Shown one piece after another: positions 41,694-53,791 of a stretch of 64,000 nt of DNA. Under the pieces are notes generated by a model. That model worked only from the letters and a program-made list of their open reading frames with translations, did not search any database and was not told the DNA's origin. Position 1 is the stretch's first letter. The number at the start of each line of letters is the position of its first letter. Both the position numbers and the translations under genes were made by a program. The stretch comes from Siphonodentalium dalli. Its lineage: Eukaryota > Mollusca > Scaphopoda > Gadilida > Siphonodentaliidae. The stretch is taken from assembly GCA_032622095.1 (NCBI GenBank), contig CP136069.1, positions 8,698,036 to 8,762,035 of the forward strand, in the 5' to 3' direction.

Positions 41694-44600
41694 GGTCTTC
41701 AAAATATATATGAGACTAGCCGATGAGCCCGACGTTGTCCGGGCTATTCAAAAACCAAATAACAAGTCGATAGCTATACCCAGCCTGACGTTGTCCGGGC
41801 TATTCGCGAGGCTGGCGTCGCACGGGCTCGGTGACCAGATAAAATTCGTATCCGGGGAAAGATACCTTGACATAGCTAATTTAAAGTCGATAGCTCCACC
41901 CGTTTCCGAGATATCGTCTGCCCATGCGCTAAGCTGGCGTCGCACGGGCTCGGCGACCCGATAAAATTCGTATGCGGGGCAAGATACATTCACATACCAA
42001 ATTTCAAGTCGATAGCTCCACCCGTTTCCGAGATCTCGTCTGCGCATGCGCGAATCTGGCGTCGCACGGGCTCGGCGACCCGATAAAATTCGTATCCGGG
42101 GCAAGGTACATTGACATAGCAAATTTCAAGTCGATAGCTCAACCCATTTCCGAGAGTTCGTCTGCGCATGCTCGAGGCGGGCGCCACACGGGCTCGCCAA
42201 TACGACAACGTCGACCGCCTGGTCAAACTACACACATGTACCAAGTTTCGTCCCGATCGGTCGAGAATCGTAGATTTGTATAAATGACAGACAAATAGAC
42301 AAACAAACAGACAAACAGACAGACAGAGGTCTTCAAAATATATATGAGACTAGCCGATGAGCCCGACGTTGTCCGGGCTATTCAAAAACCAAATTTCAAG
42401 TCGATAGCTCCACCCGTTTCCGAGATCTGGTCTGCGCATGCGCGAAGCTGGCGTCGCACGGGCTCGGCGACCCGATGAAATTCGTATCCGGGGCAAGATA
42501 CATTCACAAGCCAAATTTCAAGTCGATAGCACCACCCGTTTCCAGATCTCGTCTGCGCATGCGCGAAGCTGGCGTCGCACGGGCTCGGCGACCCGATAAA
42601 ATTCGTATCCGGGGCAAGATACATTCACATACCAAATTTCAATTCGATAGCTCCACCCGTTTCCGAGATATCGTCTGCCCATGCGCTAAGCTGGCGTCGC
42701 ACTGGCTCGGCGACCCGATAAAATTCGTATTCGGGGCAAGATACATCCACATACCAAATTTCAAGTCGATAGCTCCACCCGTTTCCGAGATCTCATCTGC
42801 GCATGCGCTGCACGGGCGTCGCACGGGCTCGCCAATACGACATCGACACAACGCCTGGGCAAACTACACACACGTACCAAGTTTCGTCCCGATCGGTCGA
42901 GAATCGTAGATTTGTATTAATGACATACAAACAGACAGACAGACAGAGGTCTTCAAAATATATATGAGACTAGCCGATGAGCCCGACGTTGTCCGCGCTA
43001 TTCAAAAACCAAATTTCAAGTCGATAGCTATACCCAGCCTGACGTTGTCCGGGCTATTCGCGAGGCTGGCGTCGCACGGGCTCGGCGACCCGATAAAATT
43101 CGTATCCGGGGAAAGATACATTCACATAGCAAATTTCAATTCGATAGCTCCACCCGTTTCCGAGATCTCGTCTGCGCATGCGAAGCTGGCGTCGCACGGA
43201 CTCGGCGACCCGATAAAATTCGTATCCTGGGCAAGATACATTCACATACCAAATGTCAAGTCGATAGCTCCACCCGTTTCCGAGATCTCGTCTGCACACG
43301 CGCGAAGCGGGCGCCACATGGGCTCGCCAATACGACAACGTCGACCGCCTGGTCAAACTACACACACGTAGTCTTCAAAATATATATGAGACTAGCCGAC
43401 GAGCCCGACGTTGTCTTGGCTATTCAAAAACCAAATTTCAAGTCGATAGCTATACCCAGCCTGACGTTGTCCGGGCTATTCACGAGGTTGGCGTCGCACG
43501 GGCTCAGCGTCCCGATAAAATTCGTATCCGGGGCAAGATACATTCACATACCAAATTTCAAGTCGATAGCTCCACCGGTTTCCGAGATCATGTCTGCGCA
43601 TGCGCGAAGCTGGGGTCGCACGGACTCGGCGACCCGATAAAATTCGTATCCGCGGCAAGGTACATTCACATAGCAAATTTCAAGTCGATAGCTCCACCCG
43701 TTTCCGAGATCTCGTCTGCGCATGCGCGAAGCGGGCGCCGCACGTGCTCGCCAATACGACAATGTCGACCGCCTGGTCAAACTACACACAGGTACCAAGT
43801 TTCGTCCCGATCGGTCGAGAATCGTAGATTTGTATAAATGACAGACAAATAGACAAACAAACAGACAAACAGACAGACAGAGGTCTTCAATATATATATG
43901 AGACTAGCCGATGAGCCCGACGTTGTCCGGGCTATTCAAAAACCAAATTTCAAGTCGATAGCTCCACCCGTTTCCGAGATCTGGTCTGCGCATGCGCGAA
44001 GCTGGCGTCGCACGGGTTCGGCGACCCGATAAAATTCGTATCCGGGGCAAGATACATTCACAAACCAAATTTCAAGTCGATAGCACCACCCGTTTCCAGA
44101 TCTCGTCTGCGCATGCGCGAAGCTGGTGTCGCACGGGCTCGGCGACCCGATAAAATTCGTATCCGGGGCAAGATACATTCACATAGCAAATTTCAAGTCG
44201 ATAGCTCCACCCGTTTCCGAGATATCGTCTGCGCATGCGCGAAGCGGGCGCCACACGTGCTCGCCAATACGACAACGTCGACCGCCTGGTCAAACTACAC
44301 ACATGTACCAAGTTTCGTCCCGATCGGTCGAGAATCGTAGATTTGTATAAATGACAGACAAATAGACAAACAAACAGACAAACAGACAGACAGAGGTCTT
44401 CAAAATATATATGAGACTAGCCGATGAGCCCGACGTTGTCCGGGCTATTCAAAAACCAAATTTCAAGTCGATAGCTCCACCCGTTTCCGAGATCTGGTCT
44501 GCGCATGCGCGAAGCTGGCGTCGCACGGGCTCGGCGACCCGATGAAATTCGTATCCGGGGCAAGATACATTCACAAGCCAAATTTCAAGTCGATAGCACC

Positions 44601-46985
44601 ACCCGTTTCCAGATCTCGTCTGCGCATGCGCGAAGCTGGCGTCGCACGGGCTCGGCGACCCGATAAAATTCGTATCCGGGGCAAGATACATTCACATACC
44701 AAATTTCAATTCGATAGCTCCACCCGTTTCCGAGATATCGTCTGCCCATGCGCTAAGCTGGCGTCGCACTGGCTCGGCGACCCGATAAAATTCGTATTCG
44801 GGGCAAGATACATTCACATACCAAATTTCAAGTCGATAGCTCCACCCGTTTCCGAGATCTCATCTGCGCATGCGCTGCACGGGCGTCGCACGGGCTCGCC
44901 AATACGACATCGACACAACGCCTGGGCAAACTACACACACGTACCAAGTTTCGTCCCGATCGGTCGAGAATCGTAGAATTGTATTAATGACATACAAACA
45001 GACAGACAGACAGAGGTCTTCAAAATATATATGAGACTAGCCGATGAGCCCGACGTTGTCCGCGCTATTCAAAAACCAAATTTCAAGTCGATAGCTATAC
45101 CCAGCCTGACGTTGTCCGGGCTATTCGCGAGGCTGGCGTCGCACGGGCTCGGTGACCCGATAAAATTCGTATCCGGGGAAAGATACATTCACATAGCAAA
45201 TTTCAAGTCGATAGCTCCACCCGTTTCCGAGATCTCGTCTGCGCATGCGAAGCTGGCGTCGCACGGACTCGGCAACCCGATAAAATTCGTATCCTGGGCA
45301 AGATACATTCACATACCAAATGTCAAGTCGATAGCTCCACCCGTTTCCGAGATCTCGTCTGCACACGCGCGAAGCGGGCGCCACATGGGCTCGCCAATAC
45401 GACAACGTCGACCGCCTGGTCAAACTACACACACGTAGTCTTCAAAATATATATGAGACTAGCCGACGAGCCCGACGTTGTCTTGGCTATTCAAAAACCA
45501 AATTTCAAGTCGATAGCTATACCCAGCCTGACGTTGTCCGGGCTATTCACGAGGTTGGCGTCGCACGGGCTCAGCGTCCCGATAAAATTCGTATCCGGGG
45601 CAAGATACATTCACATACCAAATTTCAAGTCGATAGCTCCACCCGTTTGTGAGATCATGTCTGCGCATGCGCGAAGCTGGGGTCGCACGGACTCGGCGAC
45701 CCGATAAAATTCGTATCCGCGGCAAGGTACATTCACATACCAAATTTCAAGTCGATAGCTCCACCCGTTTCCGAGATCTCGTCTGCGCATGCGCGAAGCG
45801 GGCGCCGCACGTGCTCGCCAATACGACAATGTCGACCGCCTGGTCAAACTACACACAGGTACCAAGTTTCGTCCCGATCAGTCGAGAATCGTAGATTTGT
45901 ATAAATGACAGACAAATAGACAAACAAACAGACAAACAGACAGACAGAGGTCTTCAAAATATATATGAGACTAGCTGATGAGCCCGACGTTGTCCGGGCT
46001 ATTCAAAAACCAAATTTCAAGTCGATAGCTCCACCCGTTTCCGAGATCTGGTCTGCGCATGCGCGAAGCTGGCGTCGCACGGGTTCGGCGACCCGATAAA
46101 ATTCGTATCCGGGGCAAGATACATTCACAAACCAAATTTCAAGTCGATAGCACCACCCGTTTCCAGATCTCGTCTGCGCATGCGCGAAGCTGGTGTCGCA
46201 CGGTCTCGGCGACCCGATAAAATTCGTATCCGGGGCAAGATACATTCACATAGCAAATTTCAAGTCGATAGCTCCACCCGTTTCCGAGATATCGTCTGCG
46301 CATGCGCGAAGCGGGCGCCGCACGTGCTCGCCAATACGACAATGTCGACCGCCTGGTCAAACTACACACAGGTACCAAGTTTCGTCCCGATCGGTCGAGA
46401 ATCGTAGATTTGTATAAATGACAGACAAATAGACAAACAAACAGACAAACAGACAGACAGAGGTCTTCAAAAATATATATGAGACTAGCCGATGAGCCCG
46501 ACGTTGTCCGGGCTATTCAAAAACCAAATTTCAAGTCGATAGCTCCACCCGTTTCCGAGATCTGGTTTGCGCATGCGCGAAGCTGGCGTCGCACGGGCTC
46601 GGCGACCCGATAAAATTCGTATCCGGGGCAAGATACATTCACAAACCAAATTTCAAGTCGATAGCACCACCCGTTTCCAGATCTCGTCTGCGCATGCGCG
46701 AAGCTGGTGTCGCACGGGCTCGGCGACCAGATAAAATTCGTATTCGGGACAAGATACATTCACATACCAAATTTCAAGTCGATAGCTCCACCCGTTTCCG
46801 ATATCTCATGTGCGCATCCGCTGCACGGGCGTCGCACGGGCTCGGCAATACGACATCGACCACCGCCTGGTCAAACTACACACACGTACCAAGTTTCGTC
46901 CCGATCGGTCGAGAATCGTAGATTTGTATTAATGACATACAAACAGACAAACAGACAGACAGAGGTCTTCAAAATATATATGAGA
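39013..46985 (-). repeat. 2067 bp higher-order repeats
   Basis: The set 620, 422, 512 and 513 bp (2067 bp) starts at 39013 and again at 42350; a third, near-identical set starts at 44417 (620, 422, 512, 514). Two units of 636 and 634 bp (41080-42349) separate the first two sets, so 39013 and 42350 are 3337 bp apart. Junctions fall after 39632, 40054, 40566, 41079, 41715, 42349, 42969, 43391, 43903, 44416, 45036, 45458, 45970, 46484 and 46985. Confidence 0.87.
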
Positions 46986-47407
46986 CTAGCCGATGAGCCC
47001 GACGTTGTCCGGGCTATTCAAAACCCAAATTTCAAGTCGATAGCTATACCCAGCCTGACGTTGTCCGGGCTATTCGCGAGGATGGCGTCGCACGGGCTTG
47101 GCGACCCGATAAAATTCGTATCCGGGATAAGATACATTCACTTAGCAAATTTCAAGTCGATAGCTCCACCCGTTTCCGAGATCTCGTCTGCGGATGCGAA
47201 GCTGGCGTCGCACGGGCTCGGCGACTCGATGAAATTCGTATCCGGGGCAAGATACATTCACATACCAAATTTCAAGTCGATAGCTCCACCCGTTTCCGAG
47301 ATCTCGTCTGCACACGCGCGAAGCGGGCGCCGCATGGGCTCGCCAATACGACAACGTCGACCGCCTGGTCAAACTACACACACGTAGTCTTCAACATATA
47401 TATGAGA

Positions 47408-48478
47408 CTAGCCGATGAGCCCGACGTTGTCCGGGCTATTCAAAAACCAAATTTCAAGTCGATAGCTATATCCAGCCTGACGTTGTCCGGGCTATTCGCG
47501 AGGATGGCGTCGCACGGGCTCGGCGACCAGATAAAATTCGTATCCGGGGAAAGGTACCTTGACATAGCAAATTTCAAGTCGATATCTCCACTCGTTTCCG
47601 AGATCTCGTCTGCGCATGCGAAGTTGGCGTCGCACGGGCTCGGCGACCGACAAAATTCGTATCCGGGGAAAGATACATTCACATACCAAATTTCAAGTCG
47701 ATAGCTCCACACGTTTCCGAGATATATATATTGCCCAATGTCATTTGCGGATACCTCGGCCGGTGATGAGTTAACGCGACATCGGAACACATCACGATCT
47801 CTCGACAGCGTAATATATTTACGGAATGTTTTTCGATCACTGAAGCATGGTCCTGCGTTCTTCCCGATAATTAAGGTAGAAACTTTAAACGGACACAGGC
47901 GTGTGATACATCGTTGGAAAGAGGAAGCTCCACAGATTCTAACCGTGCAAATTATATGACTGGCAATTTATTATTCTCGCTATATCGAATCGACTTGTGA
48001 GCACCGAACTGAAATATATTAGCGCAAAACGGCGTAAAAACAGATTTGACCTCGGCACGTGAAAAGTTGATCTCGGATCTGAAATCTGATGAGCTCATAT
48101 TGACCGCCTTGTCAAACTACACACACGTACCAAGTTTCGTCCCGATCGGTCGAGAATCTTCCGAGATCTGGTCTGCGCATGCGCGAATCTGGCGTCGCAC
48201 GGGCTCGACGACCCGATAAAATTCGTATCCGGGGCAAGATACATTCACATAGCAAATTTCAAGTCGATAGCTCCATCCGTTTCCGAGATCTCGTCTGCGC
48301 ATGCGTGAAGCGGGCGCCGCACGGGCTCGCCAACACGACAACGTCCACCGCCTGGTCAAACTACACACACGTACCAAGTTTCGTCCCGATCGGTCGAGAA
48401 TCGTAGATTTGTATCAATGACAAACAAACATACATACAATCATACAAACATACAGAGGTCTTCAAAATATATATGAGA
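47408..48478 (-). mobile_element. right-terminal Helitron unit with 373 bp foreign segment, 1071 bp
   Basis: The unit begins with the usual CTAG hairpin and monomers. Monomer homology breaks at about 47726 inside CCGAGATAT and resumes at about 48100 with TGACCGCCTTGTCAAACTAC. The segment between has no satellite similarity; its 73-codon ORF (47738-47959) shows no recognisable domain. After it, the terminal-monomer sequence occurs twice (about 48100-48158 and 48350-48408), the first joined abruptly to another monomer (GAGAATC then TTCCGAGATC). The microsatellite is diverged (CATACAATCATACAAACATA). The unit ends GAGA at 48478, followed by unique DNA starting T, so on the minus strand this 5' end reads A|TCTC. 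Confidence 0.8.
47727..48099. other. non-satellite segment inside the right-terminal Helitron unit
   Basis: About 373 bp of sequence found nowhere else in the array except in its own duplicate at about 53040-53412. It could be host DNA captured by a Helitron or an unrelated insertion; I see no target-site duplication or inverted termini at its borders. Confidence 0.6.
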
Positions 48479-49164
48479 TGAACGTCCAGGTCCAAACTTT
48501 TGTGGTTTTTAGAAAGTTGTGTTCCCAGAAAGCCCCTAAATCACATATAAACCAAAGTCCAGACCCCATAAACCCATTTCGTTGGAGCCGACGGACGGAT
48601 AGACTGATTCCATTAAAAAGGACGTGTACAGAAACTTGCATCAAAAATTGCATTGAAAATGCGTATAAAAAAACTTAACCCCACACTTTACAGGTGTAGG
48701 CGCTTCTCCCTTATATAAATTTACCATCACAACATGTTCGTTGTCGCAATTATCGTTATTAAACCTAGTTATCTCCGTAAACCAGGAGACGATGAATACG
48801 GCCTATGGGTTATCCGTACCTTTATACATAGAGGATATCTAAGGATATCTACACTTTTTGGTTGGATATTATCTCATAAGTGATGACCAAAAAAAATGAA
48901 TTTCCACAAGTGGAAATTCATTTTCTTTTCTGTCATCACGAATGAGATAATTACCATATCCAACCGAAAAGTGTAGATATTCTGTTTATTATATGCTCGC
49001 ACTGTGCAGGAACTGGTACATCGGAAATCGTTCTATCGCCGGTTTGTGGTGGTTCTTGCCTGATTTGTGACGGTTCTTGCTGATCGAAATTATACATTTT
49101 CACGACTTTTTGACAGTTAAAACGCAATTTTGAGGCAACTAGGTGATAATTCGATTAGTTATTT
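48479..49164. other. unique flank between the two arrays (first copy)
   Basis: This is 686 bp of non-satellite DNA following the right end of the main array. The 66-codon plus ORF at 48478-48678 and its minus-strand shadow show no domain. It contains the foldback at 48845-48980 and a segment (about 48992-49077) related in inverted orientation to 57759-57845. It ends abruptly at 49164, where array sequence restarts inside a monomer. Confidence 0.8.
48845..48980. repeat. short foldback element, copy 1
   Basis: Two arms of about 65-68 bp starting ATATCTACACTTTT pair almost fully around a 2-base loop in TTTCCACAAGTGGAAA. TA sits at both outer edges (GATA|TCTACAC and GTGTAGA|TA), so a TA-target MITE is possible, but the family is unknown. 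Confidence 0.6.
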
Positions 49165-52100
49165 CCGAGATATCGTCTGCCCATGCGCTAAGCTGGCGTC
49201 GCACGGGCTCGGCGACCCGATAAAATTCGTATCCGGGGCAAGATACGTTCACATACCAAATTTCAAGTCGATAGCTCCACCCGTTTCCGAGATCTCGTCT
49301 GCGCATGCGCGAATCTGGCGTCGCACGGGCTCGGCGACCCGATAAAATTCGTATCCGGGGCAAGGTACATTGACATAGCAAATTTCAAGTCGATAGCTCA
49401 ACCCATTTCCGAGAGTTCGTCTGCGCATGCTCGAGGCGGGCGCCACACGGGCTCGCCAATACGACAACATCGACCGCCTGGTCAAACTACACACATGTAC
49501 CAAGTTTCGTCCCGATCGGTCGAGAATCGTAGATTTGTATAAATGACAGACAAATAGACAAACAAACAGACAAACAGACAGACAGAGGTCTTCAAAATAT
49601 ATATGAGACTAGCCGATGAGCCCGACGTTGTCCGGGCTATTCAAAAACCAAATTTCAAGTCGATAGCTCCACCCGTTTCCGAGATCTGGTCTGCGCATGC
49701 GCGAAGCTGGCGTCGCACGGGCTCGGCGACCCGATGAAATTCGTATCCGGGGCAAGATACATTCACAAGCCAAATTTCAAGTCGATAGCACCACCCGTTT
49801 CCAGATCTCGTCTGCGCATGCGCGAAGCTGGCGTCGCACGGGCTCGGCGACCCGATAAAATTCGTATCCGGGGCAAGATACATTCACATACCAAATTTCA
49901 ATTCGATGGCTCCACCCGTTTCCGAGATATCGTCTGCCCATGCGCTAAGCTGGCGTCGCACTGGCTCGGCGACCCGATAAAATTCGTATTCGGGGCAAGA
50001 TACATTCACATACCAAATTTCAAGTCGATAGCTCCACCCGTTTCCGAGATCTCATCTGCGCATGCGCTGCACGGGCGTCGCACGGGCTCGCCAATACGAC
50101 ATCGACACAACGCCTGTGCAAACTACACACACGTACCAAGTTTCGTCCCGATCGGTCGAGAATCGTAGATTTGTATTAATGACATACAAACAGACAGACA
50201 GACAGAGGTCTTCAAAATATATATGAGACTAGCCGATGAGCCCGACGTTGTCCGCGCTATTCAAAAACCAAATTTCAAGTCGATAGCTATACCCAGCCTG
50301 ACGTTGTCCGGGCTATTCGCGAGGCTGGCGTCGCACGGGCTCGGCGACCCGATAAAATTCGTATCCGGGGAAAGATACATTCACATAGCAAATTTCAAGT
50401 CGATAGCTCCACCCGTTTCCGAGATATCGTCTGCCCATGCGCTAAGCTGGCGTCGCACTGGCTCGGCGACCCGATAAAATTCGTATTCGGGGCAAGATAC
50501 ATTCACATACCAAATTTCAAGTCGATAGCTCCACCCGTTTCCGAGATCTCGTCTGCGCATGCGAAGCTGACGTCGCACGGGCTCGGCGACCCGATAAAAT
50601 TCGTATCCTGGGCAAGATACATTCACATACCAAATGTCAAGTCGATAGCTCCACCCGTTTCCGAGATCTCGTCTGCACACGCGCGAAGCGGGCGCCACAT
50701 GGGCTCGCCAATACGACAACGTCGACCGCCTGGTCAAACTACACACACGTAGTCTTCAAAATATATATGAGACTAGCCGACGAGCCCGACGTTGTCTTGG
50801 CTATTCAAAAACCAAATTTCAAGTCGATAGCTATACCCAGCCTGACGTTGTCCGGGCTATTCACGAGGTTGGCGTCGCACGGGCTCAGCGTCCCGATAAA
50901 ATTCGTATCCGGGGCAAGATACATTCACATACCAAATTTCAAGTCGATAGCTCCACCCGTTTCCGAGATCATGTCTGCGCATGCGCGAAGCTGGGGTCGC
51001 ACGGACTCGGCGACCCGATAAAATTCGTATCCGCGGCAAGGTACATTCACATACCAAATTTCAAGTCGATAGCTCCACCCGTTTCGGAGATCTCGTCTGC
51101 GCATGCGCGAAGCGGGCGCCGCACGTGCTCGCCAATACGACAATGTCGACCGCCTGGTCAAACTACACACAGGTACCAAGTTTCGTCCCGATCGGTCGAG
51201 AATCGTAGATTTGTATAAATGACAGACAAATAGACAAACAAACAGACAAACAGACAGACAGAGGTCTTCAAAATATATATGAGACTAGCCGATGAGCCCG
51301 ACGTTGTCCGGGCTATTCAAAAACCAAATTTCAAGTCGATAGCTCCACCCGTTTCCGAGATCTGGTCTGCGCATGCGCGAAGCTGGCGTCGCACGGGTTC
51401 GGCGACCCGATAAAATTCGTATCCGGGGCAAGATACATTCACAAACCAAATTTCAAGTCGATAGCACCATCCGTTTCCAGATCTCGTCTGCGCATGCGCG
51501 AAGCTGGTGTCGCACGGGCTCGGCGACCCGATAAAATTCGTATCCGGGGCAAGATACATTCACATAGCAAATTTCAAGTCGATAGCTCCACCCGTTTCCG
51601 AGATATCGTCTGCGCATTCGCGAAGCGGGCGCCGCACGTGCTCGCCAATACGACAATGTCGACCGCCTGGTCAAACTACACACAGGTACCAAGTTTCGTC
51701 CCGATCGGTCGAGAATCGTAGATTTGTATAAATGACAGACAAATAGACAAACAAACAGACAAACAGACAGACAGAGGTCTTCAAAATATATATGAGACTC
51801 GCCGATGAGCCCGACGTTGTCCGGGCTATTCAAAAACCAAATTTCAAGTCGATAGCTCCACCCGTTTCCGAGATCTGGTCTGCGCATGCGCGAAGCTGGC
51901 GTCGCACGGGCTCGGCGACCCGATAAAATTCGTATCCGGGGCAAGATACATTCACAAACCAAATTTCAAGTCGATAGCACCACCCGTTTCCAGATCTCGT
52001 CTGCGCATGCGCGAAGCTGGTGTCGCACGGGCTCGGCGACCAGATAAAATTCGTATTCGGGACAAGATACATTCACATACCAAATTTCAAGTCGATAGCT

Positions 52101-53791
52101 CCACCCGTTTCCGATATCTCATGTGCGCATCCGCTGCACGGGCGTCGCACGGGCTCGGCAATACGACATCGACCACCGCCTGGTCAAACTACACACACGT
52201 ACCAAGTTTCGTCCCGATCGGTCGAGAATCGTAGATTTGTATTAATGACATACAAACAGACAAACAGACAGACAGAGGTCTTCAAAATATATATGAGACT
52301 AGCCGATGAGCCCGACGTTGTCCGGGCTATTCAAAAACCAAATTTCAAGTCGATAGCTATACCCAGCCTGACGTTGTCCGGGCTATTCGCGAGGATGGCG
52401 TCGCACGGGCTTGGCGACCCGATAAAATTCGTATCCGGGATAAGATACATTCACTTAGCAAATTTCAAGTCGATAGCTCCACCCGTTTCCGAGATCTCGT
52501 CTGCGGATGCGAAGCTGGCGTCGCACGGGCTCGGCGACTCGATGAAATTCGTATCCGGGGCAAGATACATTCACATACCAAATTTCAAGTCGATAGCTCC
52601 ACCCGTTTCCGAGATCTCGTCTGCAAACGCGCGAAGCCGGCGCCGCATGGGCTCGCCAATACGACAACGTCGACCGCCTGGTCAAACTACACACAAGTAG
52701 TCTTCAACATATATATGAGACTAGCCGATGAGCCCGACGTTGTCCGGGCTATTCAAAAACCAAATTTCAAGTCGATAGCTATATCCAGCCTGACGTTGTC
52801 CGGGCTATTCGCGAGGATGGCGTCGCACGGGCTCGGCGACCAGATAAAATTCGTATCCGGGGAAAGGTACCTTGACATAGCAAATTTCAAGTCGATATCT
52901 CCACTCGTTTCCGAGATCTCGTCTGCGCATGCGAAGTTGGCGTCGCACGGGCTCGGCGACCGACAAAATTCGTATCCGGGGAAAGATACATTCACATACC
53001 AAATTTCAAGTCGAAAGCTCCACACGTTTCCGAGATATATATATTGCCCAATGTCATTTGCGGATACCTCGGCCGGTGATGAGTTAACGCGACATCGGAA
53101 CACGTCACGATCTCTCGACAGCGTAATATATTTACGGAATGTTTTTCGATCACTGAAGCATGGTCCTGCGTTCTTCCCGATAATTAAGGTAGAAACTTTA
53201 AACGGACACAGGCGTGTGATACATCGTTGGAAAGAGGAAGCTCCACAGATTCTAACCGTGCAAATTATATGACTGGCAATTTATTATTCTCGCTATATCG
53301 AATCGACTTGTGAGCACCGAACTGAAATATATTAGCGCAAAACGGCGTAAAAACAGATTTGACCTCGGCACGTGAAAAGTTGATCTCGGATCTGAAATCT
53401 GATGAGCTCATATTGACCGCCTTGTCAAACTACACACACGTACCAAGTTTCGTCCCGATCGGTCGAGAATCTTCCGAGATCTGGTCTGCGCATGCGCGAA
53501 TCTGGCGTCGCACGGGCTCGACGACCCGATAAAATTCGTATCCGGGGCAAGATACATTCACATAGCAAATTTCAAGTCGATAGCTCCATCCGTTTCCGAG
53601 ATCTCGTCTGCGCATGCGTGAAGCGGGCGCCGCACGGGCTCGCCAATACGACAACGTCCACCGCCTGGTCAAACTACACACACGTACCAAGTTTCGTCCC
53701 GATCGGTCGAGAATCGTAGATTTGTATCAATGACAAACAAACATACATACAATCATACAAACATACAGAGGTCTTCAAAATATATATGAGA
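49165..53791 (-). mobile_element. second Helitron array (8 units)
   Basis: Architecture and orientation match the main array. Junctions fall after 49608, 50228, 50772, 51284, 51797, 52298 and 52720; the array ends at 53791 with the same A|TCTC edge (minus strand). The unit starting at 51798 has CTCG in place of CTAG. The first unit is cut off at 49165 by the duplication breakpoint, not by transposition. Confidence 0.87.
52721..53791 (-). mobile_element. right-terminal Helitron unit, duplicate copy
   Basis: Near-identical copy of 47408-48478, also 1071 bp, including the 373 bp non-satellite segment (about 53040-53412), the doubled terminal monomer and the diverged microsatellite. It is part of the segmental duplication, not a separate insertion. 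Confidence 0.85.

Larger units (their letters stand above)
4050..48478 (-). mobile_element. tandem head-to-tail array of non-autonomous Helitrons (79 units)
   Basis: All units share one orientation. On the plus strand every unit begins CTAGCCGATGAGCCCGACG and ends AATATATATGAGA, so on the minus strand each starts TCTCATATATATT and ends in a GC hairpin plus CATCGGCTAG. TC at the 5' end, CTAG (CTRR) at the 3' end and a subterminal 3' hairpin are the Helitron hallmarks. At 78 junctions the 3' CTAG (or its variant CTTG) of one unit is joined directly to the 5' TCTC of the next. Between the ends lie a (GTCT)n microsatellite and one to several 120-122 bp monomers. No Rep-helicase is encoded, so the units are non-autonomous. 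The left edge near 4050 is truncated inside a monomer. The right edge at 48478|48479 is a clean 5' terminus preceded by A on the minus strand, which matches A|T target use. Confidence 0.88.
41906..49164. repeat. tandem segmental duplication, copy 1 (7259 bp)
   Basis: This block runs from inside a monomer at 41906 to the flank at 49164 and is followed directly by a second copy at 49165. Matching landmarks are 7259 bp apart at the start (for example 42475 and 49734) and 5313 bp apart at the end (47738 and 53051). The difference is one 2067 bp higher-order repeat present only in copy 1 and one 122 bp monomer present only in copy 2. Confidence 0.85.

Noticed and set aside
4050-48478. CRISPR-like array
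   Set aside because: Repeats are 120-122 bp with no short direct repeat and unique-spacer pattern, the spacers are themselves repeats, and the DNA is clearly eukaryotic.
4050-48478. Helentron/pearl-type element (HINE) as known in molluscs
   Set aside because: The microsatellite plus minisatellite layout is similar, but the CTAG 3' ends and the A|T target flanks at 48478|48479 and 54966-55521 fit canonical Helitrons better. A relationship is not excluded.
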